In this document: piece after piece, positions 17,774 to 26,378 of the stretch
How positions within the stretch are numbered: position 1 is the first letter of the stretch
Layout: each line of letters opens with the position of its first letter
NCBI GenBank assembly: GCA_017626355.1
Contig: JAGAIY010000028.1
Location: 1 to 47,485 of the forward strand
Source of the DNA: Bacteroidales bacterium
Lineage (GTDB): Bacteria > Bacteroidota > Bacteroidia > Bacteroidales > UBA932
DNA: 47,485 nt
Direction: 5' to 3'
Notes under the pieces: model-generated
Seen by the model: the letters and a program-made list of their open reading frames with translations, nothing else
What the model was told of the DNA's origin: nothing
The model's database searches: none
Made by a program: the position numbers and the translations under genes

Positions 17774-19348
17774 ATGAAACGTATCCTTCTATCGATCGCG
17801 GCAGTCCTGATTGCAGCATCATCTTTCGGACAGGGCTATACCAATCCTGTCGTAAAGGGTTTCAATCCGGACCCGAGCGTCTGCCGCGTAGGCGATGACT
17901 ATTATCTTGTGACCAGCAGTTTCCAGTATTACCCTGGAGTTCCGCTCTACCACAGCAAGGACCTTGTGAACTGGGAGCAGATCGGCCATGTGCTCACACG
18001 AGAGTCACAGCTTTACCTGAAAGGCGCAAACTCAAACGGAGGTATCTATGCACCTACCATACGCCACCACAACGGCAGGTTCTACATGATCACAACCAAT
18101 GTATCTACAGTCGGCAATTTCATTGTGACCACCGATGACATCCGCGGAGAATGGTCAGACCCTATCCCTGTGAAGGTGGGCGGAATCGACCCTTCGATCT
18201 TCTGGGATGAGGACGGAAAGTGCTGGTACACAGGATCTGCCGACGGAGGCATTCTCCTTTGCGAGATCAATCCTGACACAGGTGAGGTCCTTTCGACTCC
18301 AAAGCGCGTATGGGACGGAACCGGCGGACGCTGGCCTGAAGCACCGCATATCTACAAGAAGGACGGCTGGTACTACCTCATGATAGCAGAAGGCGGTACC
18401 GAATTCGGACATATGGAGACAATCGCAAGAAGCCGTTACATCGACGGACCATACAAGGAAGCTCCACACAACCCGATCCTCGCCCACTACAAGGCCGCAA
18501 CACAGGACAACCCTATCCAGGGCGTCGGTCATGCAGATCTCGTACAGGCCCATGACGGTTCATGGTGGCTCGTATGCCTCGGATTCCGCACCCAGAGCGG
18601 CATGCACCATCTTCTCGGACGCGAGACCTTCCTTGCGCCGGTACGCTGGGATGAAGGCGCATGGCCGGTAGTGAATGCAACAGGAGACATCGCTATCAAC
18701 ATGAATGTCCCTACCCTCCCTCTCCAGCCGTTCGAGGCACGTCCGGAGCGCAATGAGTTCAAGTCGGAACTCGGCGCCGAATGGTCATGGCTCCGCAACC
18801 CTGACCTTTCTAAATACAAGGTGGCAGACGGCAAGCTCCGCATTTACGGCACAGCTGCAGGAACAGACGAGGCTGTGGTTTCACCATCATTCGTATGCGT
18901 ACGTCAGGAAGACCACAACTTCATCGCAGAGACATGCCTTACACTTGGCAACGCACGTTCTGGAGACAAGGCCGGAATGAGCATATACATGGATTCTAAC
19001 GGACATTATGACATCTGCCTCGCAAAGAAGGGCGGCAAGACAGTCATCGAGACAAAGTACAGGCTCGGTTCAGTGACACATACCGAGGAAATCCCTTACA
19101 GCGGCAGCAAGGTATGGCTCAGGCTGACCGGCAATCCGTTCAGATACCAGCTCTGGTACTCAAAGGACGGCAAGGAATTCAAGGCTGCCGGCACAGGTGA
19201 CGCACGTTTCCTCAGCAGCGAGACATTCGGCAACTTCACCGGCATCATGCTCGGCCTCTGGGCTGAATCCCCTGCAGGAAAGGGCTATGCAGACTTCGAA
19301 TATTTCGAGTATAAGGAGACCGTCCCACAAATGCCCCGCAGAAGATAA
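17774..19348 (+). CDS. GH43 glycosidase (beta-xylosidase / alpha-L-arabinofuranosidase type), secreted
   Basis: A 524-residue enzyme with a short Sec signal peptide (cleavage near 'SSFGQ') and no lipobox, so probably periplasmic. The five-bladed propeller of GH43 covers residues about 21-325: base Asp33 in 'GFNPDPSV', Asp139 in 'GGIDPSIFWD' and acid Glu189 in 'RWPEAPHIY'. A C-terminal beta-sandwich (about 330-515) of the GH43_C2 kind completes the protein. The arrangement resembles subfamilies 10-12, which hold xylosidases and arabinofuranosidases. It is the second gene of the epimerase operon. Its presence in a mannan locus suggests removal of pentose side groups or use of a mixed hemicellulose. 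The start chosen begins the signal peptide; earlier in-frame ATGs lie inside the epimerase gene. Confidence 0.9.
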   Translation: MKRILLSIAAVLIAASSFGQGYTNPVVKGFNPDPSVCRVGDDYYLVTSSFQYYPGVPLYHSKDLVNWEQIGHVLTRESQLYLKGANSNGGIYAPTIRHHNGRFYMITTNVSTVGNFIVTTDDIRGEWSDPIPVKVGGIDPSIFWDEDGKCWYTGSADGGILLCEINPDTGEVLSTPKRVWDGTGGRWPEAPHIYKKDGWYYLMIAEGGTEFGHMETIARSRYIDGPYKEAPHNPILAHYKAATQDNPIQGVGHADLVQAHDGSWWLVCLGFRTQSGMHHLLGRETFLAPVRWDEGAWPVVNATGDIAINMNVPTLPLQPFEARPERNEFKSELGAEWSWLRNPDLSKYKVADGKLRIYGTAAGTDEAVVSPSFVCVRQEDHNFIAETCLTLGNARSGDKAGMSIYMDSNGHYDICLAKKGGKTVIETKYRLGSVTHTEEIPYSGSKVWLRLTGNPFRYQLWYSKDGKEFKAAGTGDARFLSSETFGNFTGIMLGLWAESPAGKGYADFEYFEYKETVPQMPRRR

Positions 19349-19354
19349 ATCACA

Positions 19355-19432
19355 TTGAGCGGAAAATCCGCTTTATAAACAATCCAGCCGCTCAACGGGT
19401 TTACTTCAATGACCGTTGAGCGGCTGGACTAG
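19355..19432. repeat. Intergenic hairpin repeat, copy 1 (bidirectional terminator-like)
   Basis: Between convergent genes. It holds a perfect 16-base inverted repeat (19383-19398 and 19413-19428) with a 14-base loop, and a small hairpin GCGGA-AAA-TCCGC to its left. The same element, about 75 bases, recurs at 26271-26345 with most bases identical. The tails are only moderately T-rich. It probably stops transcription from both sides. Confidence 0.7.
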
Positions 19433-19453
19433 CTTTATTCAATGTTTTTCCGT

Positions 19454-20149
19454 CTATTGGTTCGAGGCGTTGATATACTCAATGACCTTGACAAGATCCT
19501 GAGGATTGGTCCATCTGATCTTTTCAGCCTTCAGGAAAGCATTGAAGGCCTTCTTGTCTATTCCTTCCAAAGCTGCAACACTCTTCTTGTCTGCCGGAAT
19601 CTGCTGATGTCCGATGACCAGATACATGCTTTCGATGACGCGGAGTGACTCGGAGTCATCCTTCATGGCAAGCAGGTCCGCATAGACATCCGTCATGAGA
19701 TATCCGTTGTAGGCGTTGACCACATTCTGATTGTGAAGGAAAGTCTTGGTGGTGGTACTGTTCAACGATGTGGTACCGTATGCGCCGTCATTCCTCACCA
19801 CAGAGGTGAAATTGCCTTTGGTTTCCATAACAACGAATCCACCTTCGGTTTCTGCCATAACCTTAAGCATCTTGCCCCCGACGTTACGGAAGACATCCTC
19901 ACCGATGAAAAGCGTCACCACATCCAAGGTAGCAGATTCCTTGATGCGTCCATCCTCCACATAGTGCAATGCGCCAAGATCAAGATGGATGTTGAACTGT
20001 GCCTTATTACGCTTGTTACGGGCGCGGACAAGTTCACCTTCCATGAAATCAGGATAAAGATACGGCCAGTTGACTGTAGGTGTGTAATCCTGTGAAAACA
20101 CATCTACAGCCATCAGGATGCCGATAAACAAGAAGATAAGCTTTTTCAT
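19454..20149 (-). CDS. Secreted protein of unknown function
   Basis: A 231-residue protein with a Sec signal peptide ([20 protein letters not shown]) and no lipobox, so periplasmic or exported. No family is recognised with confidence. The mature part begins 'DYTPTVNWPYLYPDFMEGEL' and contains a beta-rich middle and a helical C-terminus ending in 'DLVKVIEYINASNQ'. Its start codon overlaps the aspS stop by one base (TAATG), so it is translated in one mRNA with aspS. The coupling is a matter of layout and does not show a shared function. Confidence 0.8.
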   Translation of the reverse strand: MKKLIFLFIGILMAVDVFSQDYTPTVNWPYLYPDFMEGELVRARNKRNKAQFNIHLDLGALHYVEDGRIKESATLDVVTLFIGEDVFRNVGGKMLKVMAETEGGFVVMETKGNFTSVVRNDGAYGTTSLNSTTTKTFLHNQNVVNAYNGYLMTDVYADLLAMKDDSESLRVIESMYLVIGHQQIPADKKSVAALEGIDKKAFNAFLKAEKIRWTNPQDLVKVIEYINASNQ

Positions 20150-21921
20150 TATTCCTTGGTTTCTGCCTTTGATTCAAGGAAAAGCTCGTCCATCTGCTCC
20201 TGGTCGATGTATGATGGAGAATCGATCATCACGTCGCGGCCCTGGTTGTTCTTAGGGAATGCGATGTAGTCGCGGATTGTCTCCTGTCCGCCGAAGAGCG
20301 AGCATACGCGGTCGAAGCCGAATGCGAGACCGCCATGAGGAGGAGCACCGAACTTGAAGGCGTTGATGATGAATCCGAACTTGTATTCTGCGTCCTCCTT
20401 GCTGATACCGAGGACCTCGAACATACGCTGCTGCATCTCAGCCTCATGGATACGGATAGATCCGCCGCCGAGCTCTGTGCCATTGAGCACGAAGTCATAT
20501 GCGTTTGCGCATACCTTCTCGAGATCTTCCTTCTTGTCGCTGTAGAAGAGCTCGAGATGCTCCGGCTTAGGTGCTGTGAACGGATGGTGCATTGCGTAGA
20601 AGCGCTGGGTCTCGTCGTCCCACTCCACGAGAGGGAAATCCACAACCCAGAGAGGTGCGAAATTGAACGGATCACGAAGACCAAGGCGGTTACCCATCTC
20701 GATACGGAGCACACCAAGCATGTTCTGAGTCTTTCTCTTCGCACCGCAGAGGACGAGCATCATGTCGCCCTTCTTCACGCCGAGGCGGTCAGCAACTGCC
20801 TGGAGCTGCTCAGGTGTATAGAACTTGTCGATTGAAGACTTGATGGTGCCGTCCTCGTTGAGCTTGATGTATACGAGGCCCTTTGCGCCCACCTGAGGTC
20901 TCTTCACCCACTCTGTGAGCTCGTCGATCTGCTTGCGGGTGTATCCTGCAGCGCCCTCTACGTTGATTGCACCGATATAGTCAACGCCGTCGAACACTGA
21001 GAAGCCGTAGCCCTTCACGAGGTCTGTGATCTCATGGATCTTCATGTCGAAGCGGATGTCCGGCTTGTCTGATCCGTAGAAATCCATCGCATCATACCAG
21101 CTCATGCGCGGGATGCGCTCTGCGATCTCGACGTTAAGGACGTTCTTGAAGAGTGTCCTCATCATGCCCTCGAATGTGTTGAGCACATCCTCCTGCTCCA
21201 CGAATGACATCTCACAGTCAATCTGGGTGAACTCAGGCTGACGGTCTGCACGGAGATCCTCGTCACGGAAGCAGCGTACGATCTGGAAGTAGCGGTCATA
21301 GCCGGCTACCATCAGGAGCTGCTTGAATGTCTGAGGAGACTGCGGAAGTGCGTAGAACTGACCAGGGTTCATTCTTGATGGAACCACGAAGTCACGCGCT
21401 CCCTCCGGAGTCGATTTGATCAGATATGGGGTCTCGATCTCGAGGAAGTTCTGAGCATCAAGGTAGTTGCGCACCTCGTGAGCGATCTGGTGACGGATCT
21501 TGAGAGCTCTCTGGAGAGGGCCTCTACGAAGGTCGAGGTAACGGTATTTTGCACGGAGTTCCTCGCCGCCGTCGCTTTCTTCCTCGATTGTGAACGGAGG
21601 AGTGTTCGCCTTGTTGAGGACCTTGATCTCGCTGAGGCTGATCTCGATGTCGCCTGTAGGCATCTTAGGGTTTTTGCTCTGACGCTCGATGACCTCTCCG
21701 GTCACCTGAAGCACCCACTCGCGACCGAGTGAACCTGCTGTCTCTACGAGCTCTGCCGCAGCATGAGCGTCAACTACGAGCTGGGTGATGCCGTAGCGGT
21801 CTCTGAGGTCGATGAAGGTCATGCCGCCGAGCTTTCTTGACTTCTGCACCCATCCGGCCAATGTAACTGTCTGGCCTACATTCTCAATGCGGAGTTCTCC
21901 GCAGGTGTGTGTTCTGTACAT
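20149..21921 (-). CDS. aspS: Aspartyl-tRNA synthetase
   Basis: A 590-residue class II synthetase that charges tRNA-Asp in the cytoplasm. Domain order is that of bacterial AspRS: N-terminal OB-fold anticodon domain ('[24 protein letters not shown]', residues about 15-110), class II core with motif 2 '[18 protein letters not shown]', the bacterial GAD insertion (about 290-410), and motif 3 '[15 protein letters not shown]' near the C-terminus. The length is normal for the bacterial form. The upstream region holds a TATTTTTG box on the minus strand. There is no sign of damage. Confidence 0.98.
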   Translation of the reverse strand: MYRTHTCGELRIENVGQTVTLAGWVQKSRKLGGMTFIDLRDRYGITQLVVDAHAAAELVETAGSLGREWVLQVTGEVIERQSKNPKMPTGDIEISLSEIKVLNKANTPPFTIEEESDGGEELRAKYRYLDLRRGPLQRALKIRHQIAHEVRNYLDAQNFLEIETPYLIKSTPEGARDFVVPSRMNPGQFYALPQSPQTFKQLLMVAGYDRYFQIVRCFRDEDLRADRQPEFTQIDCEMSFVEQEDVLNTFEGMMRTLFKNVLNVEIAERIPRMSWYDAMDFYGSDKPDIRFDMKIHEITDLVKGYGFSVFDGVDYIGAINVEGAAGYTRKQIDELTEWVKRPQVGAKGLVYIKLNEDGTIKSSIDKFYTPEQLQAVADRLGVKKGDMMLVLCGAKRKTQNMLGVLRIEMGNRLGLRDPFNFAPLWVVDFPLVEWDDETQRFYAMHHPFTAPKPEHLELFYSDKKEDLEKVCANAYDFVLNGTELGGGSIRIHEAEMQQRMFEVLGISKEDAEYKFGFIINAFKFGAPPHGGLAFGFDRVCSLFGGQETIRDYIAFPKNNQGRDVMIDSPSYIDQEQMDELFLESKAETKE

Positions 21922-21972
21922 ATGTATTCAGTATTTATTATTCTTGTTCAAAAGATTCCTATTAAAAACTGA

Positions 21973-21980
21973 CAAAAATA
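21973..21980 (-). promoter_or_regulatory. -7 promoter box of aspS (TATTTTTG)
   Basis: TATTTTTG on the minus strand matches TAnnTTTG and lies about 50 bases before the aspS start. A TTTG occurs 23 bases further upstream, a little beyond the usual spacing. The call rests on motif match and position only. Confidence 0.4.
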
Positions 21981-22073
21981 ATATTTTTTAGCGGTTTAAA
22001 GCACAAAAACATACCCTTTTATGCTTTTGACCAGATATTTGTGCTTTTGAAATGGAATTCAACGGAAAGAAAT

Positions 22074-22081
22074 TATCTTTG
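22074..22081 (+). promoter_or_regulatory. -7 promoter box of rsmA (TATCTTTG)
   Basis: TATCTTTG ends 18 bases before the rsmA ATG at 22100. A TTTG at 22046-22049 lies 24 bases upstream, longer than the usual 19-21. It faces away from the aspS promoter, so the 178-base spacer is a divergent promoter region. Confidence 0.5.
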
Positions 22082-22099
22082 TGGAAATTTTGAGCTTAT

Positions 22100-22933
22100 A
22101 TGGAAGTTAGAGCAAAGAAGGCCCTGGGCCAGCATTTTTTGACAGATCTGTCCATCGCACAGAGGATTGCTGAAGCATTGACCGTACCTTGTCCGGGCGT
22201 CGACACCGTCTACAATGCGGAGAACCCGATGCCGGCACTCGAGGTCGGCCCGGGCATGGGAGTCCTTACTCAATATGTCCTGCAGAGACCGGAGGTGGAC
22301 CTGCGTATGGTAGAGATTGATACTGAATCAGTTGACTACCTCCTTGTGCATTTCCCGCAGGTCAACGGAAAGCTCATCGAGGCTGACTTTCTGAAGCTCA
22401 AGCTGGATAGCTTTTTCAGCGACAAGTTCTGCGTGATCGGAAACTTCCCTTACAACATTTCCTCGCAGATCTTCTTCAAGATCCTGGACTACAAGGAGCA
22501 GGTGCCGCAGGTAGTCTGCATGATCCAGAAAGAGGTGGCCGAGCGCATAGCCGAGAAGCCTGGCACCAAGACATACGGCATACTTTCGGTGCTCCTTCAG
22601 GCATGGTATGACATCGAATACCTCTTCACTGTGGGCGAAGGCGCATTCAACCCTCCGCCAAAGGTGAAATCGGCGGTCATCAGACTGGTGCGCAACGACC
22701 GCAAGGAACTCGGCTGCGACGAAGCGCTCTTTAAGACAGTAGTGAAGACCGGCTTCAACCAGCGCCGCAAGACTCTTCGCAATTCCCTGAAGCCGCTCAT
22801 ACGCGCCAAGGCGGACCGCTGCAGCTGGACAGAAGAGCAGCTCGCCGGATTCATAGCCGACCCTGTCTTCGAGCTCCGTCCCGAGCGCCTCAGTGTCGAG
22901 GACTTCATAGCCCTCACCTTAAAACTGGCCTAA
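22100..22933 (+). CDS. rsmA: 16S rRNA (adenine1518-N6/adenine1519-N6)-dimethyltransferase
   Basis: A 277-residue enzyme that dimethylates two adjacent adenines in the 3' hairpin of 16S rRNA, using S-adenosylmethionine, late in small-subunit assembly. The diagnostic motifs are all there: '[11 protein letters not shown]' at the N-terminus, the SAM-binding '[11 protein letters not shown]' (residues 47-57), '[10 protein letters not shown]' (from 115) with the catalytic NxPY motif, and the C-terminal '[13 protein letters not shown]'. The last 15 bases overlap the 3' end of the convergent gene at 22919-23323. There is nothing unusual in length or sequence. Confidence 0.98.
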   Translation: MEVRAKKALGQHFLTDLSIAQRIAEALTVPCPGVDTVYNAENPMPALEVGPGMGVLTQYVLQRPEVDLRMVEIDTESVDYLLVHFPQVNGKLIEADFLKLKLDSFFSDKFCVIGNFPYNISSQIFFKILDYKEQVPQVVCMIQKEVAERIAEKPGTKTYGILSVLLQAWYDIEYLFTVGEGAFNPPPKVKSAVIRLVRNDRKELGCDEALFKTVVKTGFNQRRKTLRNSLKPLIRAKADRCSWTEEQLAGFIADPVFELRPERLSVEDFIALTLKLA

Positions 22934-23323
22934 AGCCACATCCCGACACAAAACAAACAGCAGACCGACATTTATGATGCCGATGAAAAGATAGCGCCAT
23001 GTAGAGATGAACTGCAAGGCAGGAGTCGCAGTCACCTCCGGGATGAGCACAAGATATCCGATCAGGCAGATGACTGAACATATGACAATATCAGCGATCA
23101 GGACTGCAAGCGCCTGACGGCGATAACGTCTTCTGAAGGTCGCGCGGATAAGTCCGACGATGCGCAGACTTTCATTAAGTTTCTCCTCATCTCGTCCGCT
23201 GAGAGAAGCCGGAACCGGCAGAAGATCGATCTGCCTGACAAGCTCGTCCATGAACCTGTCATCCTTCGGTACAGGAATCCTATGATCCTGCATGAATCTC
23301 TTTATATCTTTTTCAGTTGCCAT
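22919..23323 (-). CDS. Small two-TM membrane protein, probable anti-sigma factor
   Basis: A 134-residue protein. The first 65 residues are charged and should lie in the cytoplasm. Two membrane segments follow, about 70-94 ('[24 protein letters not shown]') in hydrophobic character and about 108-126 ('[15 protein letters not shown]'). The gene starts inside the ECF sigma gene (11-base overlap), so the two are co-translated, which is typical of a sigma/anti-sigma pair. No FecR or ZAS zinc motif is present, so the assignment rests on position and topology. The 3' end overlaps rsmA by 15 bases on the opposite strand. Confidence 0.8.
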   Translation of the reverse strand: MATEKDIKRFMQDHRIPVPKDDRFMDELVRQIDLLPVPASLSGRDEEKLNESLRIVGLIRATFRRRYRRQALAVLIADIVICSVICLIGYLVLIPEVTATPALQFISTWRYLFIGIINVGLLFVLCRDVALGQF

Positions 23324-23822
23324 TTTCCAGATATTGCTTCAGATGCTGCCTGCCACGTGTGAGGCATGACCTTACCGTGCCAGAAGGCATTTCCATGATA
23401 TCCATTATCTCCTTGATCGATTTTTCCTCCATATAGAAAAGGAGGATCACGGCCTGTTCATGCGCCGTCAGGCTCTTTATGGCCATATAAAGCTGCTGAT
23501 GCTCATATTTCCTGTCGGCCTCCGTCCCATCATCCTCAATCTTCGTGACCTGAAAGAAATCCGGCTCCTCAAGCGAAATCCACCCGCTTTCCTTTCCGGA
23601 CTTCTTCATATGATCATGCCAGCAGTTGTATGCTATCCTGAACAGCCATGTTGAAAACCGCGAGCGCCCTTCAAAACGTTCATAAGACAGGTATGCCTTC
23701 AGCAGGGCTTCCTGAGCGATATCATCCGCCCTGAAGCCGTCCCCTCCACACAGACCTCGCAGGAACCTCCTCAAAGACTCCTGCTCGGCTGCTATCAACT
23801 CTATGAACTGCTTTCTGGTCAT
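23313..23822 (-). CDS. ECF-type RNA polymerase sigma-70 factor
   Basis: A 169-residue sigma factor of the extracytoplasmic-function group, with only regions 2 and 4. Region 2 is seen at residues about 15-80 ('DDIAQEALLKAYLSYERFEGRSRFSTWLFRIAYN'), region 4 at about 110-165 ('LTAHEQAVILLFYMEEKSIKEIMDIMEMPSGTVRSCLTRGRQHLKQYL'). It should direct polymerase to a small set of stress or envelope promoters. It shares an 11-base overlap with the membrane protein behind it and follows the DUF6249-like membrane gene by 45 bases, so the three are probably one operon. Confidence 0.95.
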   Translation of the reverse strand: MTRKQFIELIAAEQESLRRFLRGLCGGDGFRADDIAQEALLKAYLSYERFEGRSRFSTWLFRIAYNCWHDHMKKSGKESGWISLEEPDFFQVTKIEDDGTEADRKYEHQQLYMAIKSLTAHEQAVILLFYMEEKSIKEIMDIMEMPSGTVRSCLTRGRQHLKQYLENGN

Positions 23823-23867
23823 CTACCAACCTTTATCTCATGACACTATGCGCATTTCCGGTTGAAG

Positions 23868-24296
23868 CTATTCATTAAGCTTTCTTTCTTCCGCCTCTAT
23901 CTCCGGTGCCAGATATTTCCTGCCGACAAAGAATGCCACCATATAAGCAACTCCTATCGCAACCATCACCCCTCCGATGATATAAAGCATCTCCAGTCCG
24001 GCAACACCTTCAAAAGCGTCAAGCGAAGGGCATACAAGCAAAGCTATACCGATAATTGAGCAGACAATGCCGCTTGTCAGTTTCTTTATTAGCTTCATCT
24101 TCGTGTTCCTGCTGCTTTCAGTCTCGCTGACCAGCAGTTCGGGATCGATCTCCATACCATTCTCGATAGCCTTCACCAGCACAGCCATCTTCTGCTCATT
24201 TTTCTTGATTCTCGCACGTGTCACAAGCCATACGATCATCACCGGCAATACGACACAGATACAAATAGGTATCAGTAATGCAATTGTTCCTTCCAT
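23868..24296 (-). CDS. DUF6249-like membrane protein
   Basis: A 142-residue protein with an N-terminal membrane helix (residues about 5-26, 'ALLIPICICVVLPVMIVWLV'), a cytoplasmic charged part containing 'KAIENGMEIDPELL', and two further hydrophobic segments near 72-92 and 103-125. The layout and the 'IENGxEIPPELL'-type motif are those of small DUF6249 proteins that often sit next to ECF sigma genes in Bacteroidetes. Function unknown; its place before the sigma gene suggests a part in the same envelope-stress circuit. Confidence 0.82.
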   Translation of the reverse strand: MEGTIALLIPICICVVLPVMIVWLVTRARIKKNEQKMAVLVKAIENGMEIDPELLVSETESSRNTKMKLIKKLTSGIVCSIIGIALLVCPSLDAFEGVAGLEMLYIIGGVMVAIGVAYMVAFFVGRKYLAPEIEAEERKLNE

Positions 24297-24476
24297 AATA
24301 TCAATAACTTTAAATTAAACTTCATCCTGCCGCACTTCCAGGCGGTTTCACATATTAGACGGAAGAATGCCTTAAAATGTTGCAGGACGGATCTATATAT
24401 TTGAAACAAGTCAGAACTTTCTGTCCCTAAAGACATGGACAACGCCACCTAAGAACATTGACATTCAGAATATTAA

Positions 24477-24501
24477 AGGGTAGGTATTTTTACCCTACCC
24501 T
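24477..24501 (-). terminator. Possible terminator of the AlkD-like gene
   Basis: An 8-base perfect stem (24477-24484 with 24494-24501, AGGGTAGG/CCTACCCT) with a 9-base AT loop, followed on the minus strand by TTTAATATT. It lies about 85 bases behind the stop of the AlkD-like gene. The T-run is weak. No gene was seen in 24297-24583. Confidence 0.45.
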
Positions 24502-24583
24502 CATTAGTATAAGAACTAGCATCTGACACTTTAAATGATTCAGCATATAATGCCTGTTACAAAAATCTGCCTGCTGTCATAAA

Positions 24584-25375
24584 TCAGAAAGGACTGACGG
24601 TGCGGGTACGGAAGGATTCCCGGGCCTTGCGGGCATAAAGGCGCTTCACATCTTCCGGCAAACGGGAGACATTCACATATGCACGGGTCTCATCCGGAAG
24701 TTTTGCCAATGCTGTCGCCAGCAGCCATGCCACGGCCATGCGGACATAGTATGGACTTTCACCGATGACCGTACCTTGTCCATATGCGCCTTTATCGGCT
24801 TTTCCCGCCTTCCGATAACATGAACCTATCTTACTGAAACCCAATCGGTCAATCCTTTCGCACACCTTCAGAAACCACTCTGTATCAAGGAAATGCACCA
24901 TCGACATGACAATGGCAAAGCGGACCTCGAACTCTCTGTGCGAATCCCAGAACGGCTGCAGGAAATCCCATAATTCCATGCGGTCGCATTTCCATTTCGC
25001 ATTGCAGCAGAATGTATCGCACACAGCCCAGTTGTCCATCACCGGCACATACTTCGCGAGCATCTCCCTCCTCTGCTCCCATGGAATCTTCATGGCATTG
25101 ATCATCAGTCCCCATACGACGGTCTCCTCATACGCCAGTCTGCTGCCATATCCCGACCGTGCCTCCTGCGCCGCCTCTTTCTCGAATCCATGAATGATCA
25201 CGATGGCATCATCTCTCCGCGCCAGACCCTTCGCAACCCTCTTCATATCAGGCACATGAAGCCCCAGGATCCTCCTGCCCGGCAAAGCATTGATGATCCT
25301 CACATGTCCCTCACGGTATTTCGGCTCGGTCGCAAAGCGTTCCGACACCAGCGGCAGAAGCATTTCCTCTATCAT
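24584..25375 (-). CDS. AlkD-like DNA alkylation repair protein (HEAT-like repeats)
   Basis: A 263-residue cytoplasmic protein of the AlkD/DNA alkylation repair family, built from HEAT-like helical repeats. Family members remove N3- and N7-alkylated bases without flipping them out. Recognisable parts are 'GLHVPDMKRVAKGLARRDDA', 'EETVVWGLMINAMKI', 'VPVMDNWAVCDTFCCNAKW' and 'GESPYYVRMAVAWLLATALAKLP'; the 'NWxxCDxF' stretch holds the conserved Trp and Asp. It is a single gene. Members of this subgroup have not all been shown to be glycosylases, so the biochemical role is only probable. Confidence 0.88.
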   Translation of the reverse strand: MIEEMLLPLVSERFATEPKYREGHVRIINALPGRRILGLHVPDMKRVAKGLARRDDAIVIIHGFEKEAAQEARSGYGSRLAYEETVVWGLMINAMKIPWEQRREMLAKYVPVMDNWAVCDTFCCNAKWKCDRMELWDFLQPFWDSHREFEVRFAIVMSMVHFLDTEWFLKVCERIDRLGFSKIGSCYRKAGKADKGAYGQGTVIGESPYYVRMAVAWLLATALAKLPDETRAYVNVSRLPEDVKRLYARKARESFRTRTVSPF

Positions 25376-25454
25376 AATCCCTTGACTTTACTGTACAACG
25401 CTTCCAAATTTACAAAAATTCCCGGAAATTTGGCATATCGCCATCGTGTCACTA

Positions 25455-25540
25455 TATTTGTTACCTGTCATCTTGAGCGCCAGCTAAGGATCTTCGTGAT
25501 AAAGATGCTTCACTTCGTTCAGCATGACAATTGAGGGAGC
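25455..25540. repeat. Dispersed intergenic repeat (GTCATCTTGAG family)
   Basis: GTCATCTTGAGCG near 25466 and TTCAGCATGACA near 25518 form the two ends of an imperfect inverted repeat enclosing 'AGGATCTTCGTGA'. This matches a class of degenerate intergenic repeats beginning GTCATCCTGAG; related pieces occur at 38150-38278 in this window. It lies before the flavodoxin-type reductase. No coding sequence was seen here. Confidence 0.5.
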
Positions 25541-25603
25541 ATCCACATCCTCGAGGGAAGTAATGAGTTAAGTAATGTTAAATAAAGCAATAAGACAGAA
25601 AAT

Positions 25604-26248
25604 ATGAAAGTAATACTTGTAAACGGAAGCCCCCACAAGGAGGGATGCACATACACCGCTCTTGCAGAGGTGGAAAAGGAACTCAATGCGGCAGGAGTCG
25701 AGACTGAAATCTTCTGGCTCGGAACCAAGCCTATTTCAGGATGTCTCGGATGCGGTGCGTGCTGCAGAAGAGGTCCGAACGGAGAAAAGCCTAGCGGACT
25801 CTGCGTCATCAACGACATCGTAAACGAGTTCATCGGAAAGGCAAAGGAAGCTGACGGCTTCATCTTCGGAAGCCCGGTACACTATGCCGCACTTTCAGGA
25901 GCATTGACATCATTCATGGACCGCGCATTCTACGGCAAGGGAGCTGTTTACCGCTACAAGCCGGCTGCCGGCATCGTAAGCGCCCGCAGAGGAGGTACCA
26001 CAGCGGCATTCGACCAGATCAACAAATACTTCACCATCTCGTCAATGCCTGTAGTCTCATCGAAATACTGGAACATGGTACATGGAAACACACCTGACCA
26101 GGTCCGCCAGGACGAAGAAGGCATGCAGGTGATGAGAGAGCTCGGCCGCAACATGGCATGGCTTCTCAAATGCATCGAGGCCGGACGCGCAGCCGGAATC
26201 GAAGCACCTGCCAAGGAAAAGCCGGTTATGACCAACTTCATCAGATAG
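25604..26248 (+). CDS. Flavodoxin-fold NAD(P)H-dependent reductase with Isf-like cysteine cluster
   Basis: A 214-residue cytoplasmic flavoprotein. The FMN phosphate loop is 'VNGSPHKEGCT' (residues 6-16), the second FMN contact 'FGSPVHYAALSG' near residue 88. Cys47, Cys50, Cys53, Cys54 and Cys67 ('GCLGCGACC...GLC') resemble the cysteine cluster that holds a [4Fe-4S] centre in iron-sulfur flavoproteins, though the gap to the last Cys is longer than in classic Isf. It may pass electrons from a reduced donor to quinones, nitro compounds or another protein. It ends just before hairpin repeat copy 2, convergent with the GH63 gene. Confidence 0.88.
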   Translation: MKVILVNGSPHKEGCTYTALAEVEKELNAAGVETEIFWLGTKPISGCLGCGACCRRGPNGEKPSGLCVINDIVNEFIGKAKEADGFIFGSPVHYAALSGALTSFMDRAFYGKGAVYRYKPAAGIVSARRGGTTAAFDQINKYFTISSMPVVSSKYWNMVHGNTPDQVRQDEEGMQVMRELGRNMAWLLKCIEAGRAAGIEAPAKEKPVMTNFIR

Positions 26249-26268
26249 AAAACCTATTCATCACACCC

Positions 26269-26378
26269 CGTTGAGCAGAAGAATTGCCCTATAAGCCAAT
26301 CCAGCCGCTCAACGGGTGTCTTTTAATACCCATTGAGCGGCTGAAGCACTCTCCAATGGCGATTTGCCGCTCATCGGA
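26269..26378. repeat. Intergenic hairpin repeat, copy 2 (bidirectional terminator-like)
   Basis: Inverted repeat 26302-26317 with 26328-26343 (15 of 16 bases; the mismatch becomes a G-U pair in the minus-strand RNA). It closely resembles copy 1 at 19355-19432, including the flanking 'CTATAAGCCAATC'. An outer, weaker pair of arms (about 26269-26289 and 26358-26378) reaches into the stop codon of the GH63 gene. As in copy 1, it separates two convergent genes. Confidence 0.7.
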
